Notes under the pieces: generated by a model
The model's database searches: none
Told to the model about the DNA's origin: nothing
Seen by the model: the letters and a program-made list of their open reading frames with translations, nothing else
Made by a program: the position numbers and the translations under genes
NCBI RefSeq assembly: GCF_000321225.1
Contig: NW_004450302.1
Span: forward strand, 3,390,830 to 3,454,829
Reading direction: 5' to 3'
Length of the DNA stretch: 64,000 bases
From: Odobenus rosmarus divergens
Lineage: Eukaryota > Chordata > Mammalia > Carnivora > Odobenidae
In this document: positions 11,625 to 22,100 of the stretch, in pieces
Numbering within the stretch: position 1 is the first letter of the stretch
Layout of the letters: the number at the start of each line of letters is the position of its first letter

Positions 11625-11962
11625 GTTAAAGAAATAATTATTCTGACACTTGTTAAACCAGTAAGAGAGACTTTATCCAGGATTATTGCCATAGGGACAT
11701 TACAATAGAGGAGAGAGATTGTGCTCAGCTCCACAAATACAATTAAGGACAAGTGGATGGAAAATTACTAAGAGAAGACATCAAGGGTAGGGGCGGGGGA
11801 GATTACTGCTGAACCGACTTCACAGGATTCTTGCTGAAGACAGGCCAGGGATTGATCAGTTATCAAGGGTAAGGAATTCCCTCTAAACTGACTTAGCAGG
11901 ATTCTGAGTTTATTCTTACTGCAATTAGGACGAACACCACCTTGACAGAGCTAATGCTAAAA
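11625..11962 (-). mobile_element. Retroviral-type LTR, antisense
   Basis: Reverse complement of the LTR at 9545, sharing GAGCACAATCTCTC, GATGTC-TCTCTTAGTAATTTTCC and the tandem AGAATCCT blocks. It is more diverged near its TATA region. Confidence 0.7.
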
Positions 11963-12239
11963 AATAATTTTATAGAAAGGGAAGGATGAAACACAGAAAT
12001 GGGGGAATCCAGGGAGATTGCTGGGTCTCCTTTAGGGGCAGGCGGAAGGATGATTAAATGCCAAAGGGGGGTCTCATCTGTACCGCTCTTAGTGAAGTGC
12101 TATGTAGAGGCAGGAGAAAAATGAAGATGACCTCTCGATGGCCCTTTCTTGTTGAGGACTGAAAGAAATAAAGTTCTGGGTTTTTTTTTTTTTCAAGGTA
12201 AGTAAACGGCTCATTCTAGGGGAAGAAATAGGCTCCTTG

Positions 12240-12468
12240 GGGAGCTGTTCGGGATGGGCGAAAACCCCATAGTGCAGCTAAGCACCCGGGGGCCCATTCA
12301 CCTGAGCACTACAAGCCCCAGCAAGCACCACGGCGGGGGCGGGGCTTGGTAGCCGTTGTGGCGTATGGGCGGGACCAGATGGGATCAGCTCTCCCCTGGG
12401 TTTTTAGCCCCGCCCCTGTCCCTGTCCCTGCCCTGTTGCTGTTGCGCCGACGCCGGCTGCTACCCCTG
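12240..12468 (+). promoter_or_regulatory. CALCOCO2: CpG-rich CALCOCO2 promoter and probable non-coding exon 1
   Basis: GC content and CpG rise abruptly here, 6.5 kb upstream of the start codon and on the same strand. Sp1-type GC boxes are visible at 12335-12345 (GGGGGCGGGGC), 12367-12373 (GGGCGGG) and, inverted, near 12409-12416. No TATA box stands out, as expected of a housekeeping CpG promoter. A strong donor, CCTG|GTGAGT, ends a candidate 5' UTR exon at 12468. The transcription start is not visible, so the exon start is only placed in the 12.40-12.45 kb interval. Joining this donor to the acceptor at 18976 is inferred. Confidence 0.65.
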
Positions 12469-12925
12469 GTGAGTCCCTGGAGTGAAGGAGGGCAATTAGG
12501 GGCAGTTGGGCCTTCGGGTTCCCCAAATTCAGGCTTCCACTCTTCAGAAAGGACCTTGGGCAGGCAGAGGTGCGGCTGGTTTCGGTTTTCACTTCCTTCC
12601 ATCTTTCCAGGGTGACAGTAAGTGTGAGTGGCGCCATGGAGCCCCTGGAGCCCCGTCTGCGGCCTTGGAGGGTTGAGGGGCAGTTTTCTCCCCAGGAGGG
12701 CAGAGCTTCAGTGCTTGTGGCCGGGTGGCAGGCTTCTTGAGCAGAAGGAACCCCTCTGACGGGAGTCGGGGTCTTGACGTCACTGCGTCAACCACCCCCC
12801 GCCCCCCCTTTTCCTCATCCCTCTTCCCCCTTCCCCCCCCCCCGCCTCCCGCGCGGGCCGAGATCTTTGGTAGTTCCTTAATCCCTGCCCTCGACCGCAT
12901 CAGCATCGTTGTTTGCTACGAGGCC
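12469..12925 (+). other. CpG-rich start of CALCOCO2 intron 1
   Basis: CpG content continues past the first donor to about 12.9 kb. At 12795-12860 there are long C runs broken by single bases, so the opposite strand has G runs able to form a quadruplex. The open frames here follow from base composition and match nothing recognised. Confidence 0.5.
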
Positions 12926-13005
12926 AAGGTGGGGCTGTGCCCCGTCACCCTAGGCAAGTTACTTTCTCTTTGGGCCTCAGTTTCCCTGTCTTATGAGTAG
13001 GCCTG
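12925..13005 (+). repeat. MIR core
   Basis: CACCCTAGGCAAGTTACTTT, then GGGCCTCAGTTTCCCTGTC. Confidence 0.7.
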
Positions 13006-13338
13006 ATCCCTAAAGTCTCTTTCCTTCAGATAAAGCCTTCTGTAATTGGACATACTCTAGGCAGAAGAAAGAGCAACCAGAGTGTAATGACCTGCTTCTT
13101 TACCGTTGATCTCCCGAAGCCCCTCCCCACAGCTACCATCAACCCAATTTAATTTAAGGGCTACTGTTCCCCCATTATGATTTCAACCCCCCCCGGGCAT
13201 GTTAACCTTTTTCTATCACTTGGATTCTTTGCTCCCGATGCAAGCCAACAAGTGGCCATTGCTGGAGCTGAGTAGAATAATACAGATGCTATCTATTATA
13301 ACTTACTTCCCCGGTTGCAAAAACCATCTAAAACAGAG

Positions 13339-13424
13339 GACTTTTAATGTCTTTGTAGATTATGTAGAGTACAAAATAGGAGACTTTTAAGGTCTTTGTA
13401 GATTATGTAGAGTACATAATTAGG
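13339..13424 (+). repeat. 43-base tandem duplication
   Basis: Two copies of period 43 sharing GTCTTTGTAGATTATGTAGA, with a few differences, in CALCOCO2 intron 1. Confidence 0.88.
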
Positions 13425-13724
13425 GAATATCCAGGTGACTCACTTTCACAGATATTTTCAAAGGGCCTCCACCTGAAACTCTACCTTTTAGCAGATAATG
13501 ACAGCTGTGGAGTGGAAAGGACCCCAAGAAAGGTGGTGAGAGTTACGTAGCACTAAAAGGATTATCTTTCAAGTCAGATAGTACATCTAGGGCTCTTTAA
13601 ACACTTTGTGCTTGTTGATATAATACCATGGTTCTTTATTTCCTTAGATGAAAAGAGAGACCGTTAATATGACCTCTTTCACTTCCTTTTTCTTTCACTT
13701 AGGATCATCATTGTAGCTGGAAAG

Positions 13725-13900
13725 TTTCTTGGAGATTTTCTAGCCTGATCCATGCATTTTACTGATGAGGATACTGAGGCCTAAAAGGAGGTAGTGCGAC
13801 TTAGCCAAGATGCCACAGCTAGTTAGTGGCAGAACTAAGACAGGAACCCAGGTCCCTTGGCTCCTAGCCTAGTTCCCTTTCCACTACACTTCAAACCCTG
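13725..13900 (-). repeat. MIR
   Basis: Reverse MIR core: TTTTACTGATGAGGATACTG, CACAGCTAGTTAGTGGCAG. Confidence 0.8.
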
Positions 13901-15328
13901 TCACCACCCGTGTCACTTCAGGGGTTAGCACAGTCACCCCTTTCAAGGAAAAAGTGTACCATCTCAGTTAAATTAAATAGAAGATTAGGACAGAGTTGAG
14001 GCTTTCACACAGTTTCTTCTGGTTGCCTGCATCTCATGTCCCACGACTGTTTTTCTTTCCTTGCCCCATACTGCTGGAGCTGCTGGTGTGGGATATGGCT
14101 GAGGGCCTGCTTCGAACAAGTGGGGCAGCCAATCCCAGCAGTTGTTAATGAGGAGTATTACAAGCCTCCTGGAGGTATCCAAGTTCTCTAAGGCACTCTG
14201 AAAGATTTTAGGTAAAGAACTAGAATGAACTTGGAAATTTTGGATTAGAACAAGTAGCTCAAGAATTTGAAGGCCAGTGACTGTGTGTCTTTGCTTTTGC
14301 TCGGGGCCATAGTAGCCACTGTCCAGGTTCTCTAAGGGTAGTTTCGAGCAAGCATCTCTTCCAGGGCCTGGAGGAGTGGGATTCAAATACATTTTGCTAA
14401 TGGCTTCTAGTTTTAAAAGTTACATAAGCAGGATGAAGGAATTAGATGAAATGCAGTTTGGGGTTTTTTTGCTTATCTTTTGTTTTTACTGTTCCCAAAT
14501 GAATTGATTTGCATTTCTTTCTTAGCTGTGGGAACATTTGGTTTCCTTTTGTGAACTAATCCAGATAAACTGATAGTCTTTCATTTCTCTAAACATGTGC
14601 CCACCGGTATGAAAGGCTAATGTAAAAATGTTGGGCATAAATCTACAGTAGAACTTAAGTTATTTTTAAATAAGATTATTTCTTCTTCATGGTTCAGCAC
14701 ACATGGGGAAAATCTTTAGGAAAGTTGGTGAATTGATTTGGTTGAGTATTTGCATTGTTAGAATCTGAACCAGGAAGCTTTATAGTATTTTTAAATTTTT
14801 CTGCTAAAAAGCATATCTTTGTACTTTACAGATTCACTCAGGGCAGAAGTAGAATTAGCTGTTCCTTTTCTTCAGGAGAACGTAAAAGAATCTCTGCCCT
14901 CATGGAACAGTCCTGGGAGTAGTATATTAGGCTTGAAAAGCTCATTAGATGAAAATGTGTCAGGTTTTCTTAGAAGCCAGAAGCCAGTTCAGGGGACTCA
15001 TTTTAAAACACATGCCTGTTATTGCATACATCCTCTGAGGACCCTAATCCTTTTGGAAACTGAGCTGAAAAAAATCAGAGTCCAAGTAAAGTGCTTCTGA
15101 CAGTTTGTAGAATCTCTGCATTATTTTCCCCTACTCAGTGGTTTGCTTTTAGACATCCCTATCTGTTTTCCCTGCTCACTCCTCGTGTGGCTAGTCTTGG
15201 GCATGAGGGTAGGAAGAGGGAATTAGGTGGAATACCATCTCATGATTTCTAGGGGGCCGAATTCATCCCACTGCTTTTCCATGACTCCGTAGCTCTCCAG
15301 GCTTCTAAATTTAACTTTTGCTCTTTTT

Positions 15329-15516
15329 TTTTTTAAGATTTTATTTATTTATTTGACAGACACACAGCGAGAGGGAACACAAGCAGGGGGAGTGGGAGAG
15401 GGAGAAGCAGGCTTGCTGCGGAGCAGGGAGCCCGATGCGGGGCTCGAACCCAGGACCCTGGGATCATGACCTGAGCCGAAGGCAGACGCTCAACAACTGA
15501 GCCACCCCAGTGCCCC
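15329..15516 (-). mobile_element. Carnivore SINE in CALCOCO2 intron 1
   Basis: Duplication taacttttgctcttttt at 15312-15328 and 15517-15533. Confidence 0.96.
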
Positions 15517-16257
15517 TAACTTTTGCTCTTTTTCTATCTCGTCTCACTTCCCTCCGTGGATATTGTCAGAATTAGAAGTGGATGGTGGACAGATCCTATA
15601 GTGGGAGGAGCTGTTAAAGAAGGAGAGGTTGATGCTTAAATCATTCTACTTTTTCTTCCATATCCTCTCTGCCCCCTCCACAAACAGTCCTTTCTGGACC
15701 GCTTTGCCAGAAAGGTGATTTCCCCAGCCATTGTCAGAACCCATTTCTCCCAAGGAACCTAATCACTGGGAGGGAGGAAGGGGTTTTAAGGATCACTGAC
15801 CTTAAAAATTAATATAGTAGTAGATACCTTCCTTCCGGGAAAAGCTAAATGAGGTAACTCCTTGCTGACCCAGTTCAGATTGCATGGTTATACTCATGGC
15901 CTTTCACCCATGGCCTTTTCTGTCCTCAGCTTTGGTAAAAAGCAGAGAAGCAAGCCATGGCTGTTCTCCACTCTGCCTGCCTCCTCAACCCCTTCCCCAG
16001 TCTCCTGCAGAGGAGAGTGTCCTATTTCAAGAACAACTGAATTCCAAATACCTAGAGAGCCACTAGGTGCCCTCTGAGTCATCCCGGAAGGTGATGAGAT
16101 CTCTGAAATGGGAGACTTAATGGAGTCTTACATTTTTGATAAGCAAGGAACCAAGACTGTTGACTTCCAGATAGATGATTAGGTGTTCAGATGAATGAAA
16201 AGAGCTAGTTTCCACTGGCTGTCCCTACTCTCAAGCCTCAACATGAGCTCTTTTGTG

Positions 16258-16292
16258 TCTTTGTGTGTGTGTGCGTGCGCGCGTGCGCACAT
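16258..16292 (+). repeat. Alternating GT/GC tract
   Basis: TGTGTGTGTGCGTGCGCGCG and on, alternating purine-pyrimidine, able to take up Z-DNA. Confidence 0.85.
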
Positions 16293-16589
16293 GTCCTTTC
16301 TTCAGTGTTCTGTTTATGAGCTTATAGATTGATTGTTTTTCTAGCAGGAAAGAGGATGTACGAAGCCCTCATACCCTTGGCTGGTCTTGCCTTTCTGAGT
16401 AACATCCATTTGCAAAACAGCTTGCCAGAGTTTGAGTGTGTAGAAGGTGGGTAATGGAGTGTGAATTTTGTGGGTCCTTAAGGAAATCAAATCTGTGCCT
16501 TTTGTTTTTTTGGCACCATGCCACTTGAACCAGCTATGCCAGTTGAACCAGCCATACCAAGAATTGACATAGCACTTGGAGATTATCAT

Positions 16590-16680
16590 CTCTTCACCCT
16601 ATTTTAGAGAAGAGAAAGCTGAGAAACAGCAGCTTCTCTAAGGGTATCCAACAAATTAAGAGCAGGGCTTAAAAAAAGAA
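16590..16680 (-). repeat. MIR core, weak
   Basis: Reverse core, diverged (ATTTTAGAGAAGAGAAAGCT, AAGAGCAGGGCTTAAA). Confidence 0.5.
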
Positions 16681-16749
16681 TTAGCCCCGTGGTCATTCAC
16701 ACCATTGTTTACCTACAAAGCCCCTTCCTTTCACTTTTTGATGAATCAC

Positions 16750-16860
16750 ATGCATTTCACTTACTCAGTGAATAGTTAATCAGCAATTACTACAGGCTAG
16801 GCATTATGTCGTGTGTACAGGGGTGATAGTGTTATGAAGTAAAAGAAGAGGGAGTTGGGT
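16750..16860 (+). mobile_element. L2 3' end
   Basis: Resembles the L2 end pattern 'tactacaggctaggcattatg'-type text followed by a GTGATAGTG stretch. Confidence 0.5.
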
Positions 16861-18179
16861 ACTTAGGTTAGTTGAGAGATAGGCCCTGAAGCCACTCTTA
16901 CCTGAGTGTTCTTTATGATCGAAAGACAACAGATTAAGTCATTTTACAAGCTCAGATAAATGCTGCTCCAGGCTGAGGACAGAGGGGATATGCTGGCCTC
17001 AGCAAGACTTGAGACCCCTGGAAAAGAAAGGGGTCTGCAAGCTGAGATATCTCCCTGCCTACCCTCCCATAGCATCCAAGAGATCACACAGGCAACAGCG
17101 TATATGTGGAACTAGTTCTGACCTAGACTGGAACGAGACGTCCCCCTTCCTCAGAAAAACTGATCTGAGGTTTGACGTTAAGGATGTGGCAAAACTGTGT
17201 CATAAACCAGAAAGCTAATACATTTCCTAGTTCCTTAGCTTAATCCCAAGAATAGACAGTTGAGTGCCACCAAAGTCCCCCTGCCTTCTCTGTGAGAAAA
17301 TTGACTACTGGAGGAGTTGGAAGAAGAGGCCTGGTGATTTAGCGTTCAAAATAAAACCAGGAAATAAGTAGGGTCAGGCAGGACTAGAAGGGCTGTGTTT
17401 TTTTGGTTATTGTACTTATTTTTAAAAATTGAGTTGTATACATTCTTCCAACGTGTTCCAGCAGCCGAATTTGTAAGGTATCATATAGTAGTCCCCTGTA
17501 TACAGCTCTCCTTCAGCTGCTGTATACAGCCACCATATTGTTTCCATTTCCCAGTGAAACCCTGGGTTGAGGAGCATGGGCTTACTAAATCTTAGACCCG
17601 GGGAGCATTTAGAAGATGGAGCAGGTGACTTTTGAGAGGCAGTAAGTGTCAGATCTCAGCAATTCAAAAGACTCTGATTCTTTTCTATATTGTTTTTACC
17701 TCCCAAATAGTTTGCCATGCTTGATCACATTTTATCTGTACCGTGACCTGCAAAGGTGAAATACAGGTTATATCCCCAGTGTTAGAAATAGGGATCTAAC
17801 TTGCTATCCTCCAAACACGGGTGGCATTTCTCTCTTTCCTCATTGCTTTTATGCATGCCATTTCATTCACCTGGAATTTCCTCACCCCCAAGCCCAAAGG
17901 CTCATCTTCCTTGAGGGCTTATCCAGGCCTCTACTCACCCCTCAAAGCTCTTCTTCATTTTCCTAGCCAGTTGCATCTCTCCCGCTTTTGAACCCAAGAG
18001 CGTTTTGCACTGATTCCATCCTTCTGTCGGTCACTTGTTTTCTCATCTAACTGCCATATTGCACTGGGACCCTTTCGAGGGCAAAGCCTACGCCAGAAAA
18101 CAAAACAGAACACCCCACAATATTAAGAAAATCACTAACATCTGGCAAGTCCTTTCTTCTTGCAGACTCTGCTAATACT

Positions 18180-18480
18180 TTATTCTGTCATTCTACATAT
18201 TTCTACTTTGTGTGATGCTATGGCAGGTAGTGATTTAAGGCCTGCAGACTTTACATTATTTCAGTTAATATTCATGGAAAACCAAATGACGTAAGTGTTT
18301 TAGTAGCCCCATTTTACAGGTGAGGGAACAGGCATAGAGCCCGGCTGATTAAGTGAGTTGCCCAAGCTCATGCATCTAATAGGTAGTGAGGCTGGAATTT
18401 GAACTTCACCATCCTGGTTTCAGAACCCATGCTTGTCACTGGTGCATGTCAGATAATCTGCTCTCAACCCTACCTTTCTT
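18180..18480 (-). repeat. MIR
   Basis: CCCCATTTTACAGGTGAGG, TAATAGGTAGTGAGGCTGG, ACCCATGCTTGTCACTG. Confidence 0.8.
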
Positions 18481-18976
18481 CCTGCACCCATGCCCAGCTC
18501 CTAGCAGAGTGCAAAGACTCGATAATTATAGGATAAATGGAATGAATGGAGAAGCTGAAACCTAGAGAAATTGATATTCAGGAAGTCACAGGACTTGTTG
18601 GGATGAAAAATCTAGACTCTAGGTCTTACCATTCCCAGCTCAGGTTATTTTCCTCGAGGCTGCCTTACTTATTTACGGCACTTAGAAGAAGTGGAACAAA
18701 CAAGCTATGAGCAGAGAATAAAGGTATGTGAGGGTGGTGGTGCCTGTGGTGGAGATCAAAGACATTCTTAGAAAGTTCTTACAGCACAGGAAGCTATGAA
18801 TGCAAAATGGCTCAAAGTGAAACAGAAAGCAAGTTGTATGATCTCAATCCCTGTCAGGCTTTTGCTTTTCCTGACTTGCCTCGAATGGAATGTTCCCTGG
18901 GTGAGAGCCCAGAAATCTCCCAACATTTCAAACAGCCCTTTCTGAGCCTTAATAACTATCCCATATCTCGTAACAG

Positions 18977-19166
18977 GACGCCCACCATGGAAGAGACACT
19001 AGAAGATCCCCCCACATCGGCTGTCTTGCTGGATCATTGTCATTTCTCTCAGGTCATCTTTAACAGCGTGGAGAAGTTCTATGTCCCTGGAGGGGATGTC
19101 ACATGCTATTATACACTCACCCAGCATTTCATTCCCCGCCGAAAGGATTGGATTGGCATCTTTAGA
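18977..19166 (+). CDS. CALCOCO2: CALCOCO2 exon 2 (first coding exon, codons 1-60)
   Basis: The probable acceptor is TAACAG at 18971-18976. The start ATG at 18987-18989 has a strong Kozak context. The exon ends TTT AGA|GTAAGT in phase 0. It encodes the N terminus (MEETLEDPPTSAVLLDHCHF) and the first half of the SKICH domain through KDWIGIFR. The reading frame stays open for 60 more codons upstream, to an ATG at 18807, so a longer first exon is possible. Confidence 0.95.
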
Positions 19167-22100
19167 GTAAGTGGTTAATTTAGTACCAAGTGACTGGGAA
19201 CTAGAGGTGACTCTTCATTACCTGAGTGTGTGACCGTCTGTGTATTATAAGCATTTTACATCTTGTGTCTGGCCTTTTTTTTTTTTAAGATTTTATCTAT
19301 TTATTTGAGAGAAACTATGAATGGCAGGAGGCAGAGGGACAAGCAGACTCCCTGTTGAACAAGGAGCCTGACACAGGGCTCGATCCCAGGACCCTGAGAT
19401 CATGACCTGAGCCGAAGTCAGACACTTAACTGACTGAGCCACCCAGGAGCCCCACACCTCTTTTTTTTTTTTTCCGTCTGGCCATTTAAAAAACAATTTT
19501 TTTTTTTTAAGATTTTTATTTATTTGACAGAGAGTACAAGCAGCGGGAGCAGCAGAGGGAGAGGGAGAAGCAGGCTCTCCGCTGAGCAGGGAGCCCAACA
19601 CAGGCCTTGATCCCAGGACCCTGGGATCATGACCTGAGCTAAAGGCAGATGCTTAACCGACTGAGCCACCCAGGCACCCCTGGCCAGTTTAAAAAATCCT
19701 AAACTAGGGCACCTGGGTGGCTCAGTTGGTTAAGCGACTGCCTTCGGCTCAGGTCATGATCCTGGAGTCCCGGGATCGAGTCCCGCATCGGGCTNNNNNN
19801 NNNNNNNNNNNNNNNNNNNNNNNNNNNNNNNNNNNNNNNNNNNNTCGGGCTCCCTGCTCAATGGGGAGACTGCTTCTCCCTCTGCATCTCCCCCCTGCTC
19901 TTGCTCTCTCTCTCTCTGTCTCTCTCTCAAATGAATAAATAAAATCTTTAAAAAAAAAAAAAAATCCTAAACTAGGGGCGCCTGGGTGGCTCAGTTGGTT
20001 GAGCAACTGCCTTTGGCTCAGGTCATGATCCTGGGGTCCTGAGATCAAGCCCCACATGGGGCTCCTTGCTCAGGAGGGAGCCTATTTCTCCCTCTCCCTC
20101 TGCCTGCTGCTCTGCCTGCTGTGCGCTCTCTCTGTCAAATAAATAAATAAATAATCTTTTAAAAAAATAAAATACTAAACTAAACTCCCTGATACTTCCC
20201 TACTTCCCCCTTCACACACCTACATGTGCTGTGAGACTCAAGTTTTAATTTCAGTCGCAAGCCAGAATAAGATGGCAAATCATATAGCCCCCAAGTTTTA
20301 TTATGCTTTCAAAGACCAAATGTAAATGTTTTTAAATTATCCTATTTTGAAATAGTCATCTATGAGTTGACTGGGATGAGTGGCCCCTTATGTAATTTCT
20401 GTGACCTTAAACATTGCTTTCTTAGAAGAGTGTTTAATTTGTTTTAATATGAGTATTAAATATCTAAAAAGGAGGTCAAGAAGTTACCTGGTTTGACGTC
20501 CTGCATCCAGGAAGTTTATTACTGAATAAATGTGACTTGCTTTGAAAAGATTTCCAGGGATAGAAATTTTCTGAGGTCCCTCAGAGACCTCTCCTAGTTC
20601 AAGTACAGAAATGGTACTTTTTTTTAATTATAGTCAACTTATTCTCTGCCTCCCTTTCTCCCCCAATCTGTGTCTCTCTCTGTCCCTCACGTCACACACA
20701 CACACACACACACACCCCCATAATGACAGATCTTCCTATTATATCCAGAGACAGAAGATAAAGGTCAAATTTAAGTAATTTACACTGCTGGGTTCCAAGA
20801 TCAGTGACCTTTGTTTTGACACCTCAGTATGTCATGTGCTTGTTTGCCAATGTTGTTCATCCTGAAATCAGACATCATTCTTTTTTTTATTTAATTTTAT
20901 TATGTTAGTCACCATACATTACATCATTAGTTTTTGATGTAGTGTTCCATGATTCATTGTTTGCCTGTAACACCCAGTGCTCCATTCAGTACGTGCCCTC
21001 TTTAATACCCATCACTGGGCTAACCCATCCCCCCACCCCCCTCCCCTCTAGAACCCTCAGTTTGTTTCTCAGAGTCCATCGTCTCTCATGGTTCATCAGA
21101 CATCATTCTTGACTGCACTGTGGAGGAGCTGGTGCTCATTCACATCCCTCACAGAGTTACTTTTCCTTAATTGTTTGGAATTCTAAGCTAACTGATGGAG
21201 CCATGGAAGCTCGTGTTTAGAGGCAGGGATAGCAGGACACCTCCTGAGACTGCAGGATACTGACTCGTTAGACTGAAGGATGTCCTGACACAGAAAACTG
21301 ACACACTGGAGTATTTCCTATTTTGGAAGATGATTGTTTTTTTCTTCCCCATATGTAGCAAAGCTGTCGAGTAGAATTTTCTACAATGGAGCTGTACCTT
21401 CACTGTCCAGGACGATGGCCTCTAGCCACATGTGGGTATTGAGCACTTAAAATGTGGCTAGAATTAATGAAAATTTAATTAATTTAAATGGGCTAGTGGC
21501 TATCATTCTGGACAGTGCAGCTACAGATAATTTAAAAAGAGGACAGTTTGAAAACTGCTTATTCATCTTTGAAATGTAATCTGTGGGCTCCTGGGTGGCT
21601 CAGTCGGTTAAATGTCTGCCTTTGGCTCAGGTCATGACCCCAGGGTTCTGGGATCGAGTCCTGTGTCGGGCTCCCTGCTCAATGGGGAGACTGCTTCTCC
21701 TTCTACCTTTTCCCCCTGCTCGTGATAGCTCACTCCCTCTCTCAAATAAATAAAATCTTTAAAAAAAAATGAAATGTAACCTATAACTTTTTTTTTTTTT
21801 TCAACACAGTTATATTTCTGTTTTGCCTAGACTGGTTGTATTTTCCAAGGACTTAGCAACTTCCAGTGAGGACTTAACCGTAAACCAAATGAAAGTCTTA
21901 ACGCTTTTTAAAAACAAATGTTTAAAAACATTTTTGAGGGGTGCTTGGGTGGCTCAGTTGGTTAAGCGGCTGCCTTCAGCTCAGGTCATGATCTCTGGGT
22001 CCTGGGATCAAGCCCTGCATCGGGCTCGGGAGCCCGCTTCTCCCTCTTCCTCTGCCTCTGTGATCTCTCTCTCTCTCAAATAAATAAATGAAATCTTTAA

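Larger units (their letters stand above)
12926..18976 (+). other. CALCOCO2: CALCOCO2 intron 1
   Basis: The intron between the probable first exon and the ATG exon. It holds several MIR pieces, a 43-base tandem duplication, one antisense SINE, an alternating GT/GC tract at 16258-16292 and an L2 end at 16750-16860. The rest is unassigned. Confidence 0.6.

Noticed and set aside
13985..14392. Minus-strand open frame of 135 codons in intron 1
   Set aside because: Lies antisense in a CALCOCO2 intron, no recognised family, no supporting promoter or splice pattern.
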